A program made the position numbers and the translations under genes. The notes beneath the pieces are model-generated. The model made no database searches and was not told where the DNA came from. It saw only the letters and a program-made list of their open reading frames with translations. Shown here one piece after another: positions 46,156-54,850 of a stretch of DNA of 64,000 nucleotides. Each line of letters opens with the position of its first letter. Within the stretch, counting starts at the first letter, position 1. The stretch is from Synechococcus sp. JA-2-3B'a(2-13) (lineage in GTDB: Bacteria; Cyanobacteriota; Cyanobacteriia; Thermostichales; Thermostichaceae): assembly GCF_000013225.1 (NCBI RefSeq), contig NC_007776.1, positions 1,889,001-1,953,000 of the forward strand. Reading direction: 5' to 3'.

Positions 46156-46395
46156 CTATCCTCGACGGGTTCTGCTGACAGGCCTGGCTTTGAGGTTGTA
46201 GATAAGGCTGGTGCGGTATTGCAACAGCAAATTGCGCAGATAAAGGGGCAAGTTGCGTCGGTAGAGGGAGCGGGTTTTGCGGTAGATAGATTTGCTGCGC
46301 CGGTTAATTGCTTGGCTGCGCCGCTGCAAAGAGGTTTGGAGTGGACGTTGGAGTGCCAGGGATCCGGGCACACGCATCAACCTTGGCCGTACCAT
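46156..46395 (-). CDS. possible small basic protein
   Basis: A 79-codon frame giving a very Arg/Leu/Tyr-rich product (RRSQAINRRSKSIYRKTRSLYRRN and so on). A GGGGGG run lies close to its ATG. No relative is recognised and the composition is simple, so this may be chance. It lies in the interval between the secreted protein and the Npun_F0494-like gene. Confidence 0.25.
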   Translation of the reverse strand: MVRPRLMRVPGSLALQRPLQTSLQRRSQAINRRSKSIYRKTRSLYRRNLPLYLRNLLLQYRTSLIYNLKARPVSRTRRG

Positions 46396-46444
46396 ATCCC
46401 CCCTCGAGAGCGGCGTTGAACGTTGGATCCAGTGTAGGGGATCC

Positions 46445-46834
46445 TCAGGGAAGCAGCCGCCAGCGGGTCAGCCTATTCTGCAGGTGGTCTGCCCAGCTTG
46501 CCGAGATCCCGGCAAAAGCTTCATCCCTCTCCAGATCTTGCAGCAACTGCCGACCCAGAGGTGCCAGACGATACCGATCCGTGATCCCCTGCCCATCCAC
46601 TTCCCGCCGCAACAGCCCTACCTGAATCAGCCACATCAGCTCCTGATCCACCCGCATTTCCGATAACGGGCGTCGGCTGTAGCCCGCTTGAACGCCGGCC
46701 CAACCTGCAATCTTCGCTGGTGGGATCCCTTTTGTGCTCATGGCCTGCAGCAAGGGCAACCGAAAAGGGCTGCAAATCCAGGCACGCCAAGCCCTTCTGT
46801 ACACTGACTCAGAGTCATGGAGCATGAGGGACAA
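46445..46834 (-). CDS. Npun_F0494-like small protein
   Basis: A 129-residue protein with a winged-helix look: RAWRAWICSPFRLPLLQAMS, IAGWAGVQAGYSRRPLSEM, LMWLIQVGLLRREVDGQGITDRYRLAPLGRQLLQDL. The conserved block LLRREVDGQGITDRYRLAPLGRQL matches, from memory, a cyanobacterium-only family named after Npun_F0494, of unknown function. DNA binding is possible from the helix-turn-helix pattern. The frame opens with TTG after AAGGA. An ATG at 46825 is the alternative. Confidence 0.7.
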   Translation of the reverse strand: MSLMLHDSESVYRRAWRAWICSPFRLPLLQAMSTKGIPPAKIAGWAGVQAGYSRRPLSEMRVDQELMWLIQVGLLRREVDGQGITDRYRLAPLGRQLLQDLERDEAFAGISASWADHLQNRLTRWRLLP

Positions 46835-46907
46835 GGGGAGTCCTTATGTTCTTATTCAATTCTGTCAATGGCCGTTGAGCAGCAGGCTTGTTACAATAAA
46901 TTACGAT

Positions 46908-47156
46908 ATGTTGATCATCCTTGCCATTGTTGTCCTCCTGGGATTCTGGGCGCTGCGCTTGATGGAGCAGGCTTTTCAGAGTCAGGAGTTCTCGCGCATG
47001 TTGGCAGGGACACTGGTGGCTGTGGCTGCCGGCGGCGTCTTGACCTGTTACTTTCTGATGAGCGATACCCTTCAGATGTTGTTTCATCTGCAAGCGCAGT
47101 CCCCCTCTTCCTACTCTCAAGATCTGCTCTCCGATTTGAGCTGGCTTGATCAGTAA
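46908..47156 (+). CDS. small membrane protein, unknown function
   Basis: An 82-residue product with two helices (LIILAIVVLLGFWALRLMEQAF, then MLAGTLVAVAAGGVLTCYFLMSD) and a Ser/Asp-rich C-terminal tail. The ATG at 46908 is the first plausible start; the frame upstream is chance. No family recognised. Confidence 0.62.
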   Translation: MLIILAIVVLLGFWALRLMEQAFQSQEFSRMLAGTLVAVAAGGVLTCYFLMSDTLQMLFHLQAQSPSSYSQDLLSDLSWLDQ

Positions 47157-47221
47157 ATGGGCGGTCATGAGCTACACCAATGCAGTAGCTCCGCTAGCGA
47201 GGTTGTGACGCAGCTTTTATA

Positions 47222-47328
47222 GTCGTTTTAAGCCGGAATGAAACATTTCCATCTAGCTCCCCTCTCTTGCTGGGGGTAGGGCGGCAGCGGAGAACGCTTA
47301 GGGAGTGTTTCAATCTAGTTTGAAATGG
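47222..47328. repeat. MITE-like element, copy B
   Basis: It begins GTCGTTTTAAGC and is followed by GGAATGAAACATTTCCATCTAGCTCCCCTCTC. After GGGGGTAGGG and GCGGCAGCGG it ends TAGTTTGAAATGG, an imperfect inverted repeat of the start. It shares the same left arm and central blocks as copy A at 38154-38269. It fills much of the 315-base gap 47157-47471, which holds no gene. Confidence 0.65.
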
Positions 47329-47471
47329 AAGGCCAAAGTATCTGGGGTTATGGCATCCTCCTGCATCCGCAAGGATGGAGTAGCAAGACCTGCCGCCCGC
47401 TTGCCAACAGTGAGCGGGAGAAATCCTGCAAGCTGTGAAAAAATCCGTTGACTTGAGCCGTGGGAAGAATG

Positions 47472-48302
47472 TCAATGGGCCAATTGGGTTGCCAGCCAGG
47501 CTCGGATGCTTCGGATCATTTGGTGGTTGGGGGCCAGTAGGTTCTGGTAGATCAACTGTCCAAAAGCATCGATGGGGCTGAACTCCTCCCCGACTTGGAA
47601 AGGATAGCTAAAACCCAGTGGAGTGAGGTGATCCCCCTCGAGATGCTGCCACTCGGTGTGGCCTTGATACTTGCGGCAAAGCTGCTGGTAGAGCAGAGGA
47701 ATGTCGTCAATATCATCCTGTCGAAATTCCACAAGCAGGTTGTTTCTAACCGGATACTGCTCCTCAATTAAGCGGTTGGTTTCTGTCGGGGAAGGCTCGA
47801 ACTCCAACCACAGGTTCACAGGCGGCGAGGAGGATCCCATCCACATCCGCCACAGATCGGCGAGCTGTTGTTGAGGCCAAGCTTGGGTCAACAGCCGCAG
47901 CAATGGCAAAGCCCGATCCAACCCGGCATTGCTGTAGGCCAGAAAAATATTGCCTCGCCGACGGGATCCCAGAGAAGGAACGGCTAGACAAGAGAGGATC
48001 TGCAACTTACAGCCCAGGCTATGACCCAAGCCAAACAGAGGCAACTCCAGCAAACCCTTGCTTTGCAGGCTTCTGTGCAAAGATTGGGCTGCGTTGAGCG
48101 CCAGTTGGGCGTGATCGATATCGGTGGTGTAGGGGGTGGCAACAACGGCCATGCCCATACGGGCCAGTTCTTCCAGCAGGCGGCTGTAGAACACTTGCGG
48201 GGCAGCTCCCACAAAAGCTCCACCCAGAAAGTGAACGACGGCGCGGGGTTGAGGGGGCAGAAGGAACCAAGTATGCCCATCGGTTTGCCAAGTTGGTGCC
48301 AT
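47472..48302 (-). CDS. DUF1350 family protein (alpha/beta hydrolase-like)
   Basis: A 276-residue soluble protein conserved in cyanobacteria and plants. Its N-terminal half (VVHFLGGAFVGAAPQVFYSRLLEELARMGMAVVATPY) and LFGLGHSLGCKLQILSCLAV show the alpha/beta-hydrolase nucleophile elbow, here G-H-S-L-G. The ATG at 48302 (MAPTWQTDGHTW) is the likely start; the longer frame begins upstream. The substrate is unknown. Confidence 0.82.
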   Translation of the reverse strand: MAPTWQTDGHTWFLLPPQPRAVVHFLGGAFVGAAPQVFYSRLLEELARMGMAVVATPYTTDIDHAQLALNAAQSLHRSLQSKGLLELPLFGLGHSLGCKLQILSCLAVPSLGSRRRGNIFLAYSNAGLDRALPLLRLLTQAWPQQQLADLWRMWMGSSSPPVNLWLEFEPSPTETNRLIEEQYPVRNNLLVEFRQDDIDDIPLLYQQLCRKYQGHTEWQHLEGDHLTPLGFSYPFQVGEEFSPIDAFGQLIYQNLLAPNHQMIRSIRAWLATQLAH

Positions 48303-48613
48303 GGTGTTGCAACCTCGCCTGCGATTTTGTTGGAGCTTTTCCCACAACCCGGCAGATCCCACTTGCCCACCTCACGCCGGTTCCCTGCGCTGGCCAGCCC
48401 CTGGAACTCATCCTAATGGACATCTTGCCCAGACATGGGGATCCCCAGTTAACTTCTGATGCAGCAGGCAAAACTCTGCCCCGCCTCAGACTGAGGTTCT
48501 AGCACCGAAGGGTAGTGCGCTACACTCGCCGAGATTGGGTTTTGAGTGTAGGATCCCTGCCCAAAAGTTGCTGTGGCTGCTATGACTAGGGCAGTGGGTG
48601 GTGAGGGATCGTG
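48303..48613. other. intergenic region between divergent DUF1350 and oxygenase genes
   Basis: About 310 bases holding promoters for both genes. Two GGATCC sites lie in it. I find no reading frame or RNA gene and cannot place promoter boxes. Confidence 0.4.
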
Positions 48614-49669
48614 ATGAAGACTTCACAGCTTGCAAAAGGATGCCTGCTGATCGATTGTCGGGACTTTGATGAAAAGACGATAAACCTGTTTTTGGCACCT
48701 GGGCCCGATCCCTACCGGGAAACAGAGGAATTTCTCCTGGACTGCGAGATGCGGGCAGATGAGCTGCCCCGTTATCTGCGGCGGGCCTTGCTGGAGTTTC
48801 AGTTGTATTCCAATTCGGAAGGGATCCTGCTGCTGCGGGGCTTGCCCGTGGATCCCGGACTAGACCATACCCGCACACCGGCTCTGGCGCAGCGCTCTGA
48901 GGAGAAAACCACTTTTGTCAGCGAACGCTGCTTGGCGATGATCGGCAGCCGCTTGGGGCATTTGGTCTCCTACATCCAAGAAAAAAACGGGGATCTGTTT
49001 CAAAACTTGGTGCCTACTCCCGACAGCGAAGAGGTGCAATCTTCCGAGGGATCCCGCACTCGGCTACAGTTTCACCGCGAGACGGTTTTTCATCCCCACT
49101 CACCGGAGTTTTTGCTGCTGTTTTGCCTGCGCCCCGACCATGATCGTGTGGCGGAAACCACCTACGCCAGCATCCGCCATGTCCTGCCTTTGCTGGGAGA
49201 GCGCGATCGAGAGCTGCTGTTTGAACCCCTGTATCGCACCGGCATCGACTACTCCTTCGGCAACCGGCAAGCCCTGATCAATGGCCCCATTTTGCCGGTG
49301 TTGTATGGCCGTCGAGAGGATCCCTTCTGGAACTACGACGAAGACCTGATGGTGGGGCTCACCCCCGAAGCCAGTCTGGCTCTAGAAGCCCTGAGGAAGG
49401 GAATCCACGCTGTCTACCGAGGCATCAAGCTGGAAACAGGGGATCTGCTCTGTATTGACAACCGCCGCACCGTCCACGGACGGACTGCCTTCTCTCCCCG
49501 CTACGATGGCTTCGACCGCTGGATCCAGCGCTCATTTGTGGTGCGGGATCTCGGCCTTTCGGCAGGGGATCGCCATCCCGGTGAGCGCATCATTCGCACC
49601 GCCTTCGCAACAGACGATGAGGCCCAAGCTGCCCTCAATGGGGAGCAGGTCTGTCTCAGAAGATCCTGA
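48614..49669 (+). CDS. Fe(II)/2-oxoglutarate-dependent oxygenase (clavaminate-synthase-like, TauD/TfdA superfamily)
   Basis: The 351-residue protein has the metal facial triad as H-x-E in LQFHRETVFHPHSPEFLLLFCLRP with the distal His in DNRRTVHGRTAF, and the 2-oxoglutarate Arg in DRWIQRSFVVRDL. The H-x-E form, the LLLFCLRPDH and FSPRYDGFDRW stretches resemble arginine/asparagine beta-hydroxylases (VioC/AsnO type) used in peptide antibiotic synthesis. A free amino acid or amino-acid-like substrate is therefore likely, but no biosynthetic cluster surrounds it. ATG at 48614 follows GAGGG. Confidence 0.85.
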   Translation: MKTSQLAKGCLLIDCRDFDEKTINLFLAPGPDPYRETEEFLLDCEMRADELPRYLRRALLEFQLYSNSEGILLLRGLPVDPGLDHTRTPALAQRSEEKTTFVSERCLAMIGSRLGHLVSYIQEKNGDLFQNLVPTPDSEEVQSSEGSRTRLQFHRETVFHPHSPEFLLLFCLRPDHDRVAETTYASIRHVLPLLGERDRELLFEPLYRTGIDYSFGNRQALINGPILPVLYGRREDPFWNYDEDLMVGLTPEASLALEALRKGIHAVYRGIKLETGDLLCIDNRRTVHGRTAFSPRYDGFDRWIQRSFVVRDLGLSAGDRHPGERIIRTAFATDDEAQAALNGEQVCLRRS

Positions 49670-49869
49670 GAAGTTCGCAGACTTCAGCGCCATCCATAGC
49701 TCAAGTCCGTAAAAGTACTATTGGCGATTTCCCCGAAAGGGTTTGGATGAGTCGCCCCAGATTCTGATGTCAAAATACGTGATCCTCACGATGGCTATCG
49801 CAGAGCGTTTCCAGCATTCTAGGCTTATGAGCCAAAGCCATCAATTCTTCTCACGATTGCGAGGTTAAG

Positions 49870-50052
49870 ATGAGCATTCGCCAGATCATCGATGAGGTTT
49901 TACAATCTTCGGTTTTAACTCTGCAGCAGGAGTCCAACATTAACCAAATCCTCTGGGAAAGAAACTATGATCCATCTGATCTAGAGGCTCTGGATGAGTT
50001 GGTAGAAGCCATTTTGCGCCAAGAGGTAAGGGCTGCTTCCGATCCCTGCTAG
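49870..50052 (+). CDS. small hypothetical protein
   Basis: A 60-residue, helical, acidic product (IRQIIDEVLQSSVLTLQQESNINQILWERNYDPSDLEALDELVEAILRQEV). It looks like a short cyanobacterial protein of unknown function. GAGGTTAAG precedes its ATG. The 200 bases before it hold the hairpin GAAGT/ACTTC just after the oxygenase stop. Confidence 0.6.
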   Translation: MSIRQIIDEVLQSSVLTLQQESNINQILWERNYDPSDLEALDELVEAILRQEVRAASDPC

Positions 50053-50144
50053 AAACCTAGCCTTGCTTGCAAACGACGGCAGATCTTGCTCAAAACTTAC
50101 ACACTTACACAACGCACAACTGAGAGCAATTGTGCATGCTCCTA

Positions 50145-50984
50145 TCATGAGTCGGGATGAGATTCCAATCTCTCGACAATTTCCCGGATTAAATGCTCAT
50201 CAGAGCGATTGATCTCGGGGTGGAAAGGCGCCTGTTTTAAGTAGCGCTTGAGATCCTGGCAGGCTTGCTGCCAACGGCCCAACTGATAATACAACAGCCC
50301 GCGATCCCTTAGGTGGGGCAAGGATTCAGGGATCAACAACAAGATCCGTTCCGCTGCTGCCAAAGCGGGTTCCAGTTCGGCGCGGCTCAGATAAATTTGC
50401 TTGAGGTTGTTGAGCAAGCGTACCAAGATCAGGCGGGGAGGGGTGGGGCGTAGGTGGTGTTCTTGGAAAGGGATCCCAGGCCCGTAGATTTGCGACAAAA
50501 GCTCTTGACAATCTTCTGGAAATAAAATCTCCCCCTGCTGAAAGGGATCCACAAAAATCTCGGCGCCTGCAAACAGGGGCCGGATTAAAAAGTGGCCGGG
50601 CATGCCCACTCCTGCCATGGGAAAATCGATCCGCCGCGCCAGCTCTAGATAGATCAGCGACAGCGTAATCGGGATCCCGGTGCGCCGATCGATCACTTCG
50701 TTCAAAAAGCTGTTGCGTGGGTCGTAATAATCTTCGCGATTGCCACGAAAGCCCAGATCCTCAAAGAGATAGTGATTCAAGATCTTGATGACCCGCAGGG
50801 GATAACGCTCCGGGGGAAGGCGCTCTTGCACCTCTGCGGCCATCTCATCCAGAGCGGCCACATACTCTTCCACCTCCAGATCGGGATAGGCTTCTTGGGC
50901 AATCCAGAGGGCCGCCCGACCCAGATCGATGGGCTCCGATTGGATTTCAAGGGCAAAGCGTTGACGGGCAGCAGGAATGCTCAT
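50145..50984 (-). CDS. SirB1-family transglutaminase-like protein with TPR-like end
   Basis: The 279-residue protein shows the SirB1/Transglut_core2 pattern: ILNHYLFEDLGFRGNREDYYDPRNSFLNEVIDRRTGIPITLSLIYLELARRI, then GVGMPGHFLIR and FVDPFQQGEIL. The catalytic Cys of true transglutaminases is not evident. The final ~90 residues are TPR-like helices (LKQIYLSRAELEPALAAAERILLLIPE). The function is unknown. It starts next to an AT-rich TAAATAT repeat (about 50990-51008). Confidence 0.85.
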   Translation of the reverse strand: MSIPAARQRFALEIQSEPIDLGRAALWIAQEAYPDLEVEEYVAALDEMAAEVQERLPPERYPLRVIKILNHYLFEDLGFRGNREDYYDPRNSFLNEVIDRRTGIPITLSLIYLELARRIDFPMAGVGMPGHFLIRPLFAGAEIFVDPFQQGEILFPEDCQELLSQIYGPGIPFQEHHLRPTPPRLILVRLLNNLKQIYLSRAELEPALAAAERILLLIPESLPHLRDRGLLYYQLGRWQQACQDLKRYLKQAPFHPEINRSDEHLIREIVERLESHPDS

Positions 50985-51029
50985 GAAATGTTAAATATTA
51001 AATATTAAGGTTCTTTGCAAGGATCTCGG

Positions 51030-51647
51030 TTAGAACAGCAGCGTGCAAAAGCTGGTCAACAGCAAGGTCACCGCCGTCAGGAGCAGGCTAAAGCTCCAAA
51101 GCCGCAAAGCGGCAAGCAGCAGGATCCCGATCACCCAAATCAGCAGAGCATTCCAATAGGGTCGGTTGGGGGCTTTGGACACATTAATTTTCTGGAAGAA
51201 GGGCAGCAGGATGAACGATACATCCAACAACAGGCGCGGCAGCCGCAAATTGTCCGGCAGCGGCAGATCTCGCACCGCCAAATAAAGCAGCCCCCAGCTC
51301 AACAAAAGCGGGATTAGGAGCAGATAGTTGGATTCGGCCAGCAGGGGTCGATCCACCACCAGCGGAAACAGAGGGCTGATCCCCCAGAGCAGATAGAGGT
51401 AAAAGTTGAAGTTCAGCAGCGGCTGTAGCAGAGGGGGCACCTTGAGGCGTTGACCTTGGGATCCGATCCCGTTTACCTGAGCTGCGATTTTCTGGCCCAG
51501 GGATCCGCCTTTTTGAGGGGCTTGCGCTGCCGGGGCCGCCCGCCAACCGCAGTGGTCGCAGTAGGGAGACTTGAACCGGTAGGCTGGGATCGGCTTGCCA
51601 CAGGAAGGGCAACGTTGGATCGGACGAGGTTGAGAACTGGAAGCCAT
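51030..51647 (-). CDS. zinc-ribbon membrane protein
   Basis: The 205-residue protein starts with a zinc ribbon (CPSCGKPIPAYRFKSPYCDHCGW), then an Ala/Gln-rich linker and four or five hydrophobic helices (about 85-205). The start at ATG 51647 removes ten doubtful upstream codons. The family is not known to me. It lies 43 bases before the PAP2-like gene start on the same strand, so it may be co-transcribed with it. Confidence 0.7.
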   Translation of the reverse strand: MASSSQPRPIQRCPSCGKPIPAYRFKSPYCDHCGWRAAPAAQAPQKGGSLGQKIAAQVNGIGSQGQRLKVPPLLQPLLNFNFYLYLLWGISPLFPLVVDRPLLAESNYLLLIPLLLSWGLLYLAVRDLPLPDNLRLPRLLLDVSFILLPFFQKINVSKAPNRPYWNALLIWVIGILLLAALRLWSFSLLLTAVTLLLTSFCTLLF

Positions 51648-51690
51648 GACCACCCCGCGGTACTTCTGCCTTAGCATGCCCCAATGGCTC

Positions 51691-52152
51691 TCAGTTTACT
51701 CCCAGGGCAAACGACAATGTAATACAGGCTGCCCCCAAAGCCGCGCCGGCCATGACCTGAACGGGAGTGTGCCCCAGCAATTCTTTCAGGTAGGGTTCTG
51801 GAAAACGGTCGGCGCCCTTTTCTTCAAACCATTCTTCCAGGAGGCGATTCAGCACCCGCGCCTGTTTTCCAGCGGCTTGGCGGATCCCCGCGGCATCGTA
51901 CATCACCACCAATGCGAAAACCACCGTCGCGGCAAACAGCAGGCTGTCCCAGCCTTCCTGCATCCCCACCCCAACGGACAAAGCCGTCACCAACGCTGCG
52001 TGGGAGCTGGGCATTCCCCCGGTTTCCACCAAGACTCGCAGGTTAACCTTGCCTGACCGCACATAGGAAAGGATCAGCTTGATGGCTTGGGCCAACACAC
52101 TGGCCAGCAAAGCAACCCAGAGGACATGATTGGCCATCAACTGTTGCAGCAT
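51691..52152 (-). CDS. divergent PAP2-family membrane phosphatase (DUF212)
   Basis: A 153-residue membrane protein with the divergent PAP2 pattern: LAQAIKLILSYVRSGKVNLRVLVETGGMPSSHAALVTALSVGVG, and ending GHTPVQVMAGAALG. The Ser-His of MPSSHAA and the later His are the phosphatase signatures. The ATG at 52152 was preferred to one five codons upstream. It is downstream of crtE and, in some cyanobacteria, also next to it; a lipid or isoprenyl phosphate substrate is possible. Confidence 0.85.
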   Translation of the reverse strand: MLQQLMANHVLWVALLASVLAQAIKLILSYVRSGKVNLRVLVETGGMPSSHAALVTALSVGVGMQEGWDSLLFAATVVFALVVMYDAAGIRQAAGKQARVLNRLLEEWFEEKGADRFPEPYLKELLGHTPVQVMAGAALGAACITLSFALGVN

Positions 52153-52222
52153 ACGGCTCTCCAGCACAGGAATGCGAGCAGGGTCTCCAGGGATCCCATC
52201 TAACTTGTCCTCTTGTCCTGCC

Positions 52223-53116
52223 CTAATGCTGACGGCGAGTGATGAAGTCCGCCAGAGCCAGCAGCGGTTCTGCCCGCGGTCCGTAGGGGCGCAACGTTTC
52301 CTTGGCCGATTGAATCAGCTCCTCGGCTTTTTGCCGGGAGGCCTCTAGGCCCAACAAGCTGGGATAGGTGGCTTTGGCGGCAGCTTGATCCTTGCCTGCC
52401 GTTTTGCCCAGTTGCTCGCTGGTGGCGGTGATGTCCAAAATGTCGTCCACAATCTGAAAGGCCAAGCCAATATCGCGGGCGTAGCGGCTCAGGTGGGCCA
52501 GCAGCTCCTCATCTCCCCCCGCCAGGATCCCTCCCGAAACCACCGAGACTTCCAATAGAGCGCCGGTTTTGTGGCTGTGAATGTACTCCAGAGTTTCCAG
52601 GGAAATGGCCTTGCCCTCCGACTCCAGATCCACCACCTGTCCCCCCACCAAACCGGTTGCAGCCACAGCATGGCCAATGCGGGCGATCACCTGTAACACC
52701 AACTGCGGCGGTACCCCCTGAGTTTGGCTGGCAATGTGCTCAAAGGCAAAGGCCAGCAGGGCATCTCCTGCCAAGATGGCAATGTCTTCGCCGAACACCT
52801 TGTGGTTGGTGGGTTTGCCGCGGCGAAAGTCGTCATTGTCCATGGCCGGCAAGTCGTCATGGATGAGCGACATGGTGTGGATCATTTCCAGGGCACAGGC
52901 GGTAGGCAGAGCCTGCTCCACAGTGCCGCCGGCCAACTCGCAAGCAGCCAGACAGAGGATGGGCCTGAGGCGCTTCCCCCCTGCCAATAGGCTGTAGCGC
53001 ATCGCCTCGTAAATGCGCTCCGGATAGGCGGGAACCAAAGCTGCAGAGAGAGCTTCTTCCACCTGTTGCTGACGCTGGCTCAGGTAGGCTTTCAGGTTAA
53101 AGGTTTGGGCAACCAA
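52223..53116 (-). CDS. crtE: geranylgeranyl diphosphate synthase
   Basis: Makes the C20 precursor of carotenoids, phytol and quinones. Trans-prenyltransferase motifs: first Asp-rich motif [23 protein letters not shown], second [24 protein letters not shown]. The product is 297 residues, normal length. It uses a TTG start at 53116 preceded by GAGAGG; no ATG is available. It heads the crtE-PAP2-like order. Confidence 0.93.
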   Translation of the reverse strand: MVAQTFNLKAYLSQRQQQVEEALSAALVPAYPERIYEAMRYSLLAGGKRLRPILCLAACELAGGTVEQALPTACALEMIHTMSLIHDDLPAMDNDDFRRGKPTNHKVFGEDIAILAGDALLAFAFEHIASQTQGVPPQLVLQVIARIGHAVAATGLVGGQVVDLESEGKAISLETLEYIHSHKTGALLEVSVVSGGILAGGDEELLAHLSRYARDIGLAFQIVDDILDITATSEQLGKTAGKDQAAAKATYPSLLGLEASRQKAEELIQSAKETLRPYGPRAEPLLALADFITRRQH

Positions 53117-53359
53117 GCGGGGTTTCCTCTCAACTCGGCAATGGGGGGATCCTTGTCGAGCCGTTCTTCAACAGACTTGTCAGGTGTCATTATCTCATGT
53201 CCACTTTAATTGGGGATCCCAGCCCAGAGGCCAAAAGGGTAAGAAGTAACAGCAAGTTGCAGCCGATGAAGAAACTGCAGGGATCCTGAGCCGCCAACTT
53301 GCGGTTGCTGTCGCCACAATGTCAGGATTCATAAGGATCTTTAGCCGGATTGCCCTCCT

Positions 53360-54460
53360 ATGTCCCACTCGCCTGTTCAGCTCAGCGCCACCTCCTCCAC
53401 CGCCAGCGGTGCGGAGCACTTGGGTGACCGTTTGCTGCGGGCGGCCCGAGGGGAAGTGCTGGATCGCCCTCCAGTTTGGATGATGCGCCAGGCGGGTCGC
53501 TACATGGCGGCCTACCGCGAGCTGCAAAGCAAGTACACCTTTAAGCAGCGTTGCGAGATCCCGGAGCTGGCCGTCGAGATCTCGTTGCAACCGTTTCGGG
53601 CCTTTGCCCCTGATGGAGTGATCCTGTTCAGCGATATCCTCACCCCCCTTGAGGGCATGGGCATCCCCTTTGAGCTGGTGGAGCATCAGGGGCCGATCAT
53701 CGACCCGCCGATTCGTTCGCAAGCCCAAATTGAACGCATCCGCCTCCTGGAACCGGAAGAAAGTCTGCCCTTTATCAAGACCATTCTCAGCACCCTGCGC
53801 CGCGAGGTGGAAGGGAAAGCAACGCTGCTGGGGTTTGTCGGCTCCCCCTGGACTCTGGCCTGCTATGCTGTGGAAGGGCGCAGCTCCAAAGATTACGCCC
53901 ACATCAAGAGCTTGGCCTTCGCGCAGCCGCCATTGCTGCATCAGTTGCTGAGCAAGCTGGCCGACAGCATTGCCCGCTACGTGATCTACCAGATCGAGGG
54001 CGGTGCCCAGGTGGTGCAGTTGTTCGATACTTGGGCCGGACAGCTCAGCCCAGTCGATTACGAGTGTTGGGCCTTGCCCTACCAAAAGCAAATTGTGGAT
54101 CAGGTGAAAGCTCGCTATCCGCAGGTGCCGCTGATCCTCTACATCAACGGCAGCGCCGCTTTGCTGGAGCGGGTGGGCAAAGCCGGCATCGACGTGTTCA
54201 GCCTCGATTGGATGAGCGACATGGCAGAGGCCAGGGCTCGCCTGGGATCCCTAGCGGTGCAGGGCAATCTGGATCCGATGGTGTTGCTGGGATCCCCGGA
54301 GTTCATCCGGCAGCGCACCCTAGAGGTGATTCGAAAAGCCGGATCCCGTGGGCATATCATGAACCTGGGCCACGGCATTCACCCAAGCACTCCAGAGGCC
54401 AATGTCCATTACTTTTTCGAGACGGTGCGCCAGTCGGCAGAGCTGATACATTTACGCTGA
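53360..54460 (+). CDS. hemE: uroporphyrinogen decarboxylase
   Basis: Decarboxylates uroporphyrinogen III to coproporphyrinogen III for heme and chlorophyll. Motifs: [20 protein letters not shown] at the N-terminus, [13 protein letters not shown] with the catalytic Asp, [25 protein letters not shown] and [15 protein letters not shown]. The product is 366 residues, slightly longer than usual because of a Ser/Thr/Ala-rich N-terminus. It is monocistronic. Confidence 0.96.
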   Translation: MSHSPVQLSATSSTASGAEHLGDRLLRAARGEVLDRPPVWMMRQAGRYMAAYRELQSKYTFKQRCEIPELAVEISLQPFRAFAPDGVILFSDILTPLEGMGIPFELVEHQGPIIDPPIRSQAQIERIRLLEPEESLPFIKTILSTLRREVEGKATLLGFVGSPWTLACYAVEGRSSKDYAHIKSLAFAQPPLLHQLLSKLADSIARYVIYQIEGGAQVVQLFDTWAGQLSPVDYECWALPYQKQIVDQVKARYPQVPLILYINGSAALLERVGKAGIDVFSLDWMSDMAEARARLGSLAVQGNLDPMVLLGSPEFIRQRTLEVIRKAGSRGHIMNLGHGIHPSTPEANVHYFFETVRQSAELIHLR

Positions 54461-54850
54461 ACACTGCTGAACATCACTGTTCAACTATGCAGCGATAGCA
54501 TTCTGTTTGTTTCCATTCGCGTTAGCGGGACGGAGTCCAAACAGAATGGCGGTATCCCGCAAAGCTTTGAGTAGAATACCCAAAGCGCAGTTTCCGTGTC
54601 GTCTTACTACCAATTTTCTGCTTTGCTTTGGCTACCATGTTGGCAGACTCGAAAGTAAACAGAAAGATCAACTGGTAGTAATCCGTAATGAACATATTAT
54701 ACATTATTTTCAGTATAGTTGAGCTTATTATTGACTAGAGTCATGCTCCTAAAAGCCCTCTAGCCTAACAGGCAGCGCGAACCCCTCCTCCCTGAAGCGT
54801 TTTGCTCAACTTTTGCTCTAAGGTTGCACGGCCATCTCCAGGGATCCCCG
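54461..54850 (+). repeat. intergenic region with a repeat-bearing inverted repeat after hemE
   Basis: The perfect 10-base inverted repeat ATTCTGTTTG (54501-54510) / CAAACAGAAT (54539-54548) encloses a copy of the SGTES repeat (54517-54539, TTCGCGTTAGCGGGACGGAGTCC). Further on, ACTACCAATTTT and AACTGGTAGTA form a second inverted pair (about 54607-54680). No reading frame is supported; the short frames here lack ribosome sites. Confidence 0.65.

Noticed and set aside
53195-54091. 298-codon open frame on the minus strand
   Set aside because: Antisense to hemE, whose frame is clearly real by motif content.
54522-54704. 60-codon minus-strand frame after hemE
   Set aside because: It overlaps the inverted repeat and repeat element; AT-rich with no ribosome site.
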